Of a stretch of DNA of 15,158 nt, positions 6,817-13,685 are shown one piece after another. Below the pieces are notes generated by a model. It ran no database searches. It worked only from the letters and a program-made list of their open reading frames with translations, and was not told where the DNA came from. Position 1 is the stretch's first letter. Every line of letters starts with the position of its first letter. This DNA is from Thermoplasmatota archaeon. Lineage in GTDB: Archaea > Thermoplasmatota > E2 > DHVEG-1. Position numbers and translations under genes: made by a program. The stretch is from positions 1 to 15,158 of the forward strand of contig JAUWOO010000025.1 of assembly GCA_030612095.1 (NCBI GenBank). The letters run 5' to 3'.

Positions 6817-6993
6817 ATGAAGTTCTGTCCAAGATGTGGATCGGGAAATATCGGATGGGTTCTGCCCCAAGATCGATCGAAATGGGAATGCAAAGATTGT
6901 GGGTATGTGGGAGCATTCATCATTGAAGATGGGGAAATTGCAGACGAAATTCGAGAAGAATACATTAAAAATAAAGGAAAGATAGAGGATTGA
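6817..6993 (+). CDS. stand-alone zinc-ribbon protein, 58 residues
   Basis: This short gene begins MKFCPRCGSGNIGW and pairs Cys4/Cys7 with Cys25/Cys28 (WECKDCGYVG), a classic treble-clef-like zinc ribbon. An acidic and basic tail follows (IIEDGEIADEIREEYIKNK). GAGGTGA lies eight bases before the ATG, and the gene sits 12 bp after the RHH-zinc-ribbon gene and 5 bp before the second UPF0145 gene, so it is clearly part of the operon. Small archaeal proteins of this kind are common and mostly of unknown function; it may bind RNA, DNA or a partner protein. Confidence 0.8.
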   Translation: MKFCPRCGSGNIGWVLPQDRSKWECKDCGYVGAFIIEDGEIADEIREEYIKNKGKIED

Positions 6994-6998
6994 TAACC

Positions 6999-7313
6999 AT
7001 GATGGTGACAACAATAGAAAATATGCCAGGAAGGGAAATAAAAGAAGTACTGGGTGTGGTGTTTGGTAGTTGTGTTCAAACCAAACACATTGGTAAGGAC
7101 ATACGTGCAGGTCTTAGAACAGTTGTTGGTGGGGAGGCAACAGCATATACAGAACTCATGGAAGAAGCGCGACGAACGGCAATGCAGCGAATGATTAAAG
7201 ATGCGGAAAAACTAGGGGCGGATGCAGTTATTGGGATGAGATATGCAACAGCCCAAACAATGCATGGAGCAGCAGAATTAATTGCCTTTGGAACTGCAGT
7301 AAGGACCTGCTAA
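6999..7313 (+). CDS. UPF0145 (YbjQ/DUF74) family protein, second copy
   Basis: This is a paralogue of the protein at 5978, aligning without gaps over most of its length (GREIKEVLGVVFG, HIGKDIRAG, GGEATAYTELMEEAR, GADAVIGMRYAT, GAAELIAFGTAV). The ATG at 6999 was chosen because it gives 104 residues, exactly matching the first copy, and has GAGG ten bases upstream. A TTG at 6990 would lie one base from that GAGG. Two diverged copies in one operon suggest hetero-oligomers or two related jobs. The gene sits 14 bp before the ABC ATPase gene. Confidence 0.88.
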   Translation: MMVTTIENMPGREIKEVLGVVFGSCVQTKHIGKDIRAGLRTVVGGEATAYTELMEEARRTAMQRMIKDAEKLGADAVIGMRYATAQTMHGAAELIAFGTAVRTC

Positions 7314-7327
7314 AAAGAGGGGGGACT

Positions 7328-8041
7328 ATGGCAACGGTAGAAGCAAAAAATCTTGTGAAAAACTTTGGGACAACCAAAGCCGTTAAAGGAATATCATTTA
7401 CCATAGATGAAGGAGAGATATTTGGATTAATTGGTCCTAATGGGGCCGGTAAGACCACTGCATTACGTGTTATGTCAACACTTCTACAGATAAACTCTGG
7501 GAATGTAAGGATAATGGAATACGATGTGAAAAAACAACCAGATGAGGTTAGAAAACTCATTAGTTATTTGCCTGAAGATGCGGGTGCATACAAAAATCTG
7601 ACAGGGTGGGCATATCTTACTTTTATTGCAAACTTTTTTGCCGAAAAAAATACGCGAAAAATGGTTGAAAAAGGAATAGAAATCGCAGATCTTGGCGAAA
7701 GAATAAACGATAAAGTAGACACATACAGCAAGGGAATGAAACGGCGTCTGCTTGTGGGAAGAGCACTTATGACCGATCCAAAGCTTGCAATACTGGATGA
7801 ACCAACATCTGGACTTGATGTAATAAATGCTCAAGAAGTCAGAAAAATAATAAAAGATACCTCAAGGAAAGGAACCACTGTTCTACTCTCATCCCATAAT
7901 ATGCTTGAAGTTGAATATCTATGCGATCGAATAGCACTTATTGATGAGGGAAAAATCGTCGAGGAGGGGAAACCACAAATTCTGATGGATAAATACAATG
8001 CAAAGAATATCGAAGAAGTCTTTACGAGGGTGGTACAATGA
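7328..8041 (+). CDS. ABC transporter ATPase, NatA-like
   Basis: The 237-residue product is a complete ABC nucleotide-binding protein: Walker A GPNGAGKTT at 36-44, signature YSKGM at 133-137 in place of LSGGQ, Walker B LAILDEP at 153-159, D-loop SGLD at 161-164, and the switch His190. The usual Q-loop glutamine is replaced in the ISYLPEDAG stretch, as in many NatA/ABC-2 type exporters. A G-rich ribosome site precedes the ATG. Its stop overlaps the permease start as ATGA, the typical layout of a coupled ATPase-permease pair. The substrate cannot be deduced; NatA-like systems export sodium ions, peptides, lipids or drugs. Confidence 0.9.
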   Translation: MATVEAKNLVKNFGTTKAVKGISFTIDEGEIFGLIGPNGAGKTTALRVMSTLLQINSGNVRIMEYDVKKQPDEVRKLISYLPEDAGAYKNLTGWAYLTFIANFFAEKNTRKMVEKGIEIADLGERINDKVDTYSKGMKRRLLVGRALMTDPKLAILDEPTSGLDVINAQEVRKIIKDTSRKGTTVLLSSHNMLEVEYLCDRIALIDEGKIVEEGKPQILMDKYNAKNIEEVFTRVVQ

Positions 8042-9332
8042 GTGCACTTGGAAATATAATAAAAAAAGAGATGAAAGAACTTCTGACACCAGCAACAATT
8101 CTCCCAATTGTGGTTATGGCAGTAATTTTTGGATCAATGGGAAATGCAATAGGGGGAATCGAGGAGGAATTAAAAGAGAAACCAATAATAGGATTCATAA
8201 ACGAAGACACTGGCACTCTCTCAACAATTGCATCATCGATTCTTACAAATTATTCAGATGTTGTGTTTAACTCAACAGATATCAACGACAAACAGGCAGG
8301 ATTGGAACAGGTAAAACAACATGATGGAATAGCGTTGATTGTCATTACACAAAACTTCACAACAAATATTCTTGAAAATAATCCCGGAGAATTTGAGATC
8401 TACTGGATAATGAAGGGAGCAGGACTCATGGATTCGGTGTCCTCAGGAGTTGTTGAAGGACTGATATCCACCATAAACAGGGAGCTATCAAAAGAGCTTA
8501 TTGAGGGAAATACATCAGTGAATGCAACAATTGCACTTTTACCGACGCAGAAAGTGGAAACAACGTACTTTAAAGGTAAAGAGATGACGGGATTGTCGCC
8601 TGGTGCAATAACAGGGCTGTTGTCATCTCAATCTACCATGATTCCTATTATCATGATGATGATTATACTTATGGCTGGTGGAACTGTCATTTCATCCATG
8701 GCACTAGAAAAAGAGAATAAAACTCTAGAAACACTACTCACCTTGCCAGTCAAACGCACTAGCATTGTCACAGGAAAAATAACTGCAAGTGCTGCAATCG
8801 GTCTTATAATGGCAGTAATCTATATGTTTGGACTGGGTAGCTACATGCAGTCATTTTTAGTATGTCAGGAAATATCAATCTTGCAGATTATGGCTTAGCG
8901 CTCACCTCTCAAGATTATATACTAATAGGAATCTCTCTCTTCATAACACTTATTGCAGGCTTAGCTCTTTGTATGCTACTTGGGACACTTGCAAAAAATT
9001 ACAAAAGTGCACAAACATTGACATTCCCCGTAACGATTCTTGCAATGATACCAATGTTTATTACAATGTTCAAAGACTTTGACACTCTCCCATTAGCAAT
9101 AAAAGGAGCGGTTTTTGCCATACCATTTTCACATCCAATGATGGCATCACGGGCGCTCATATTCAATGATTATACACTAGTAATTGCAGGAATTATCTAC
9201 GTTTCAATATTTGCAGTAATTTCAATAAGTATTGTTGTATGGGTGTTTAAAACCGACCGGTTGCTAACAGGCAGTACCAGGAGGAAAAAAGGTTTTGCTT
9301 TTATGACAATATTAAAAAGAAAATCAAGATGA
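8038..9332 (+). CDS. ABC-2 type permease, NatB-like, split by a -1 frameshift
   Basis: The gene is in two frames, 8038-8898 and a second continuing to the TGA at 9332. The first part has a transmembrane segment at about 20-37, a large extracytoplasmic domain, then membrane helices and the loop EKENKTLETLLTLPVKR that is typical of ABC-2 permeases of the NatB type. The second part supplies the remaining helices and a basic tail. The break falls at TCATTTTTAGTA (8851-8862). One more T in the run of five would join them as QSFFSMSGNINLADYG and give a normal 431-residue permease. An ATG at 8862 could start the second part, but no ribosome site precedes it. Sequencing error, real mutation and slippage are all open. 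Confidence 0.8.
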
Positions 9333-10947
9333 ACCCCTTTACTGTATCTGAGACCGCCTCGGCATTATATGCACTAGCTGTTGCGGTTATCTCAATTGGA
9401 CCAAAGCCCAACATAAATAATGATGGCATTCCTACAATTATTTCTTCACCTGCCGGCAGTTTGTTAACAGCGGATCCAACATGTTTGCCAATGAGGATAC
9501 ATCCTGTAATATCAACATTTATTCTTACATCATAGGCGGCTTCATCTCCAATATTCCTGACAATTATACCACCTTTACCTATTTCTATTTCAAGTTCAGT
9601 AGATGGAACAGTCAAGTTTTTGCTCCATTCTTCGTTTCCATTTTCATCGATTTTAAGTAATAATGCAAATAAAAAGTTCGGATTTGCTAAAGATGCTGTA
9701 ATACCTGTCATGATGTATCCATTGTCAATGGTAAACCTAACCATAGTACCTGAAGCAAGACCTAATCCATCAAATGTTTTGCTCCATTCCTCATTTCCAT
9801 ATTTATCAGTTTTAAGCAATAAAGCATAAGAATTGGAAAATGATGATTTAGAGCCACCTACAATATATCCATTATCATCTGTCTCCAGAACGGAATATCC
9901 CATCATATTATTATCATATGTTTTACTCCATTCCTCATTTCCATATTTATCAGTTTTCAGTTGAAACAAATTAAACTGAAAATTCTGATAAGAGATGCCG
10001 TTACCAGTTATGATATACCCGCCATCTGCTGTCTCCAGAACGGAATATCCCATGCTAACATCCTCGAATACAAATGTTTTACTCCATTCCTCATTTCCAT
10101 ATTTATCAGTTTTTAGAAGCAGTGATTCGTAGTTAAAGCTTGAACTATAGTTGCTCGAATTTAAATCTCCAGTAACTCCAGTTATAATGTATCCTTCATC
10201 TGCTGTCTGTTGAACATGGTATCCACCGCTAATATTCATAAATTCAAAGGTTTTATTCCATTCCTCATTCCCATATTCATCGGTTTTTAACAGCAGCACA
10301 TAGGAAATGTTTGAATTAGTTTTGGAGTGCGTAGCACCTGTCATGATGTATCCATTGTCTTTAGTCAACCGAACCGAGGTACCTGAAGCAAGACCTAAAC
10401 CATCAAATATCTTACACCATTCCTCATTTCCATACTCATCAGTTTTAAGCAACAGAGCAGAAGAATTATCAAGAGATAATGTGGAACCCCCTACAATATA
10501 CCCGTTATCCTCAGTCTGCTGAACGGAGTATCCCACACTAATATTCATAAATTCAAATGTTTTAATCCATTCCTCGTTTCCATTCACATCGGTTTTGATA
10601 AGTAAAATATCATAGGACATATATGGAAAAGGATCATCCCAATTAAATTCTCCTGTAAGACCTGTTAAAATGTATCCCTCATCTCTGGTCTGCTGAGTTG
10701 AATATCCTATGTTATAGAAAACATTGTCATAAGAGGGTATATCTACTGGCATTTTTAACAAGCAATCAAACGGAAATCTTGGATCATTCAAGTTGTTTAA
10801 TAATGCAGTTTTTCCGTATTTGATCTCCCCTATTGAAGAATTATCATAATTGCCCAAATCTATACTTGCAGCCGAGAAGACACTTACCCCAAAAAATAAT
10901 ATCATTACTGCAAAAACCATGCTTTTTCTAAATAATTTTTTATCCAT
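9301..10947 (-). CDS. secreted protein with seven tandem ~50-residue repeats, likely beta-propeller
   Basis: The 548-residue product begins with a signal peptide (residues 1-27, ending VSVFSAAS). From about residue 75 to 445 there are seven units of the form GYSVQQT-DNGYI-TG...LLKTD-YGNEEWSKTF. Seven units fit a closed seven-bladed propeller, a common surface-exposed binding scaffold. A C-terminal beta-sandwich-like domain follows (STELEIEIGKGGIIVRNIGDEAAYDVRINV), ending in a hydrophobic tail (GFILIFFLILS). No enzymatic motif is seen. The last 32 bp overlap the 3' end of the convergent permease gene. Gene start: ATG at 10947 with a weak AGGGT upstream. Confidence 0.85.
   Translation of the reverse strand: MDKKLFRKSMVFAVMILFFGVSVFSAASIDLGNYDNSSIGEIKYGKTALLNNLNDPRFPFDCLLKMPVDIPSYDNVFYNIGYSTQQTRDEGYILTGLTGEFNWDDPFPYMSYDILLIKTDVNGNEEWIKTFEFMNISVGYSVQQTEDNGYIVGGSTLSLDNSSALLLKTDEYGNEEWCKIFDGLGLASGTSVRLTKDNGYIMTGATHSKTNSNISYVLLLKTDEYGNEEWNKTFEFMNISGGYHVQQTADEGYIITGVTGDLNSSNYSSSFNYESLLLKTDKYGNEEWSKTFVFEDVSMGYSVLETADGGYIITGNGISYQNFQFNLFQLKTDKYGNEEWSKTYDNNMMGYSVLETDDNGYIVGGSKSSFSNSYALLLKTDKYGNEEWSKTFDGLGLASGTMVRFTIDNGYIMTGITASLANPNFLFALLLKIDENGNEEWSKNLTVPSTELEIEIGKGGIIVRNIGDEAAYDVRINVDITGCILIGKHVGSAVNKLPAGEEIIVGMPSLFMLGFGPIEITATASAYNAEAVSDTVKGFILIFFLILS
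9615..10740 (-). repeat. seven-fold internal DNA repeat of the propeller gene
   Basis: A block reading CCATTCCTCATTTCCATA on the plus strand (codons for YGNEEW and neighbours) recurs with small changes near 9622, 9783, 9929, 10084, 10259, 10418 and 10569, about every 150-175 bp. Units two-three and six-seven of the protein are especially alike (DNGYIVGGS...ALLLKTD then GLASGT-VR-T-DNGYIMTG). This points to duplication of a multi-unit block rather than single units. Confidence 0.85.
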
Positions 10948-10992
10948 TTTCTGTTACCCTTTAAGTAATATAATAAAAATATCCATCAAGTT

Positions 10993-11001
10993 AATTTAAA
11001 T
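10993..11001 (-). promoter_or_regulatory. possible TATA box for the propeller gene
   Basis: The palindromic AATTTAAAT box lies about 50 bp before the ATG at 10947, which would allow initiation near 10970 and a short leader. The rest of the 181-bp gap between this gene and the dehydratase stop shows only AT-rich DNA with no clear hairpin or further gene. Confidence 0.3.
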
Positions 11002-11128
11002 GTTTCTACAAGAATAAATATTATAACATTTGTCTCAATACATCAATGATTTCATTTCTTACCTACTGCTACCGCATGGTTTTAGGAAATTTATTTATGA
11101 CTTAAATGGGAAGAAAACAACTTGATAT

Positions 11129-12892
11129 TTAATCCACACGTTTTAGCAAACCACCTTTTCTATATATCTCAAGCTGAGACTTAGAAAATGGCTTTGCATG
11201 ATATGACTTACCTTGCGTTTTATCGATTATTTCGCCTGTTGTAAAATCAACTAATAACTCATCCTTATCATCAATCTTTTCTGTGATATCCTCAGCGATA
11301 AGGATAGGCATTGCACTATTGATTGCATTACGTTCATATATAGCACCAAATGACTCAGCAATAATCACACTAATACCAAGAGATTTGAAGCAATCTACTG
11401 CCTGCTGACGGGAACTTCCACAACCAAAGTTTTTACCGATAATTAAAATGTCTCCCTTCTTTGCCTCTTTAGCGAAATTCTCATATCCTTCTAAGTTGTC
11501 AAAGGTATATTGCCCCATTTCATTGATGTCTGTAATTGAGAGATACCTGTTATGAAAGATCATATCGGTATCAATATTATCCTTTCCGATAACCCATACC
11601 CTGCCTTCAACTTTTACAGGATGTTCAACAGATTCTTTCCGTATCTTAGTTGGAGAAGATTTAACTGAGAATATGGCAACGGGTTCTGGTTTTTCTGGTA
11701 CTGCATCTTCCGTTGTAACAAAACCAGCAACAAGAGATGCTGCAACAGTTGCAGGAGATGCCAAATAAATATCACCCCTACCTTGTTTACCAACAAAGTT
11801 ACGATTACCCGAAGAAACTGCTATCTCACCAGGTCCAGTCTGCCCGATTTGGCCAGCGGCGCATCCAGCACATCCAGCTGAACCAATAAGAGCACCAGCA
11901 TCTTTAAAGATTTTAATCAAACCCTCATCAAGACATTTCCTCCAAATTTTATCAGTAGAAGGGACAATCTTGAGAACTCTGCCAGGAGCAATTTTTTTAC
12001 CTTTTAGAATATTTGCAATCACCCTCATATCATCCATACGCCCATTAGTACATGAGCCAATAAAACCAGAATCTACCTTTGCCCCAGATACATCTTTTAC
12101 ACTTGTAACATCCTCAGGATGACCCGGACGGGAGATCATAGGTTCAAGACCATCAATATCAATTTCAATAGTGCGCTCATACTCTGCCGCTTCATCAGCA
12201 ATTACACCATCTTTTGATGGAAACAGTATGATTATTCCACCCATTTCAGTAGCCATTGAAGCTATCGTGATTCTACCGTCAAGAGACAAGGAATCAACAT
12301 AGTCGCCGTATATCTCAGCGGCAAAACCAAGAAGACCATTTGCACCTATATCCTGCAACATTTTTAGTACAACATCTTTTGGATATGCAGATCTCAAAGG
12401 ATCCCCACTAAGAATAATTTTCACAGTTGGTGGAACCTTAAACCATACCTTTCCATGAGCCCAAGCATGAGCAATATCTCTATCCCCCATTCCCTGGCCA
12501 AAGGCACCATAGGCACCTAAAATATTAGCATGAGAATCAGTTGAAATTATAGTTCCACCTGGCTTTACGATATCCTCATCAATAACAATATGAGTTCCTA
12601 TTCCCCTGTTGATATCAAAAATTTCAACATTGTTTCTTCTGGCAAAAAGTCGGCAGATATGCTGGTTTGCCGCATATTTTTGATCACATCCACCAGGGTT
12701 GCAATCAAAGGTGAAAAACGTCTTTTTTGGATCATCCAAAGAGAGATTGTTTTCCTCAAGATTTTTTACGACATTTGCACCGCCAAAATCCCTAGCAACA
12801 CGAACATCAATACCGACGTCAATAATGTCCCCAACATTAGCCTCACTCTCAGAATGATTTTCAAAAATCTTCTGAATCATGGTTTTACTCAT
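11129..12892 (-). CDS. aconitase-family hydratase, large and small domains fused
   Basis: This 587-residue enzyme of the aconitase/isopropylmalate-isomerase family would interconvert citrate and isocitrate using a [4Fe-4S] cluster. The large domain shows STDSH (118-122) and cluster ligands Cys281 (GSCTNGR), Cys341 and Cys344 (GCAGC). After a linker (about 395-428) comes a LeuD-like swivel domain with IDTDMIFHNRYL (440-451) and the GCGSSRQQA active-site loop (490-498). Order and length resemble a LeuC-LeuD fusion more than classical AcnA of about 900 residues. The specificity loop reads YLSI, which does not settle the substrate. GGAGG precedes the ATG, 17 bp after the citrate-synthase-fold gene. 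The operon partners favour aconitase over isopropylmalate or homoaconitate dehydratase. Confidence 0.82.
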   Translation of the reverse strand: MSKTMIQKIFENHSESEANVGDIIDVGIDVRVARDFGGANVVKNLEENNLSLDDPKKTFFTFDCNPGGCDQKYAANQHICRLFARRNNVEIFDINRGIGTHIVIDEDIVKPGGTIISTDSHANILGAYGAFGQGMGDRDIAHAWAHGKVWFKVPPTVKIILSGDPLRSAYPKDVVLKMLQDIGANGLLGFAAEIYGDYVDSLSLDGRITIASMATEMGGIIILFPSKDGVIADEAAEYERTIEIDIDGLEPMISRPGHPEDVTSVKDVSGAKVDSGFIGSCTNGRMDDMRVIANILKGKKIAPGRVLKIVPSTDKIWRKCLDEGLIKIFKDAGALIGSAGCAGCAAGQIGQTGPGEIAVSSGNRNFVGKQGRGDIYLASPATVAASLVAGFVTTEDAVPEKPEPVAIFSVKSSPTKIRKESVEHPVKVEGRVWVIGKDNIDTDMIFHNRYLSITDINEMGQYTFDNLEGYENFAKEAKKGDILIIGKNFGCGSSRQQAVDCFKSLGISVIIAESFGAIYERNAINSAMPILIAEDITEKIDDKDELLVDFTTGEIIDKTQGKSYHAKPFSKSQLEIYRKGGLLKRVD

Positions 12893-12909
12893 TCAATTGC
12901 CTCCAAATT

Positions 12910-13680
12910 TTATGGTAAATCCCTTTCTTCTGGCCCATCATACTCATATTCCACATTAAACATCTTACGCATGGGTTTGAATTCTGTTTGTTCCTCGTAC
13001 ACTTGGGCTGTTAATCCCGCTACTCGCCCTAACAGAAAGAAGGCTTTACCAAGTCTCCAATCAAAACCCATATCAGAACTAATTGCAGCAATAGCACCAT
13101 CAACATTTATCGGAAGTTTTCTTTTGGTCTGAACTTCAAGTTCTTTTTCTATTGCTCTAGACAATAAAACATGATTTCCTGCAATATTTAATTCCTCAGC
13201 CAAACTGAAAAGCCTCTTAGCTCTTGGATCGGATGTATGAATCCTATGACCAAAACCAAGGATCCTCTTATGTTTTTCTCTAGATTCTTTTACGAGAATT
13301 TTTGCCATTTCCTCCGGATTCTTGCCTTCCTTTTTCATCAGGGAAATACCTTCTTGCAAGAATTTTGCACCTTTCTCAATTGCACCACCATGTGCATCTC
13401 CAATGGATAACACCCCCGCTGCAACAGCAGTAGGCAGTGGAACACCACCTGATGCAACAACTCTTGACGCCATCGATGAAGGAGGAGTAACACCATGATC
13501 AATACAAGCCGTAAGAATAGCATCCATCATTTTCCCATGCTCTTTGGATGGAAGTTCACTTTTTAAAAGAAGATAAACAACATGAGGAAATGGAATATTT
13601 CCAATCAAATCCTCCTGTCTATACCCCCTTGTTACGAGATGATTAGGTTCCACCTTTGTAATCTTGGTATTCCACGTCAA
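12910..13680 (-). CDS. citrate-synthase-fold protein, probable citryl-CoA lyase
   Basis: The product is 256-259 residues, far shorter than citrate synthase (about 370-430) but the size of stand-alone citryl-CoA lyases. Counting from the GTG at 13689, it keeps the key residues: His100 in GDAHGGA, His148-Arg149 in GFGHRIHTSDPRA, Asp197 in INVDGAI, and Arg222 in LLGRVAGL. Expected reaction: citryl-CoA to acetyl-CoA plus oxaloacetate, or the reverse. It lies between citF and the aconitase-family gene. The GTG at 13689 overlaps the citF stop as GTGA, but AGGAG abuts it. The TTG at 13680 is eight bases from GGAG and better placed, so it is used here. A short citrate or methylcitrate synthase is the alternative. 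Confidence 0.78.
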   Translation of the reverse strand: MTWNTKITKVEPNHLVTRGYRQEDLIGNIPFPHVVYLLLKSELPSKEHGKMMDAILTACIDHGVTPPSSMASRVVASGGVPLPTAVAAGVLSIGDAHGGAIEKGAKFLQEGISLMKKEGKNPEEMAKILVKESREKHKRILGFGHRIHTSDPRAKRLFSLAEELNIAGNHVLLSRAIEKELEVQTKRKLPINVDGAIAAISSDMGFDWRLGKAFFLLGRVAGLTAQVYEEQTEFKPMRKMFNVEYEYDGPEERDLP

Positions 13681-13685
13681 TTTAA

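Noticed and set aside
6285..7088. Long minus-strand open frame (267 codons) across the middle of the operon
   Set aside because: It lies opposite five small genes with good ribosome sites or clear domains, and its translation is low-complexity H/S/F/I-rich, typical of an antisense shadow.
12590..13132. Plus-strand open frame of 180 codons opposite the dehydratase and lyase genes
   Set aside because: It is antisense to two well-supported genes, has no recognisable domain, and looks like a shadow of their codon pattern.
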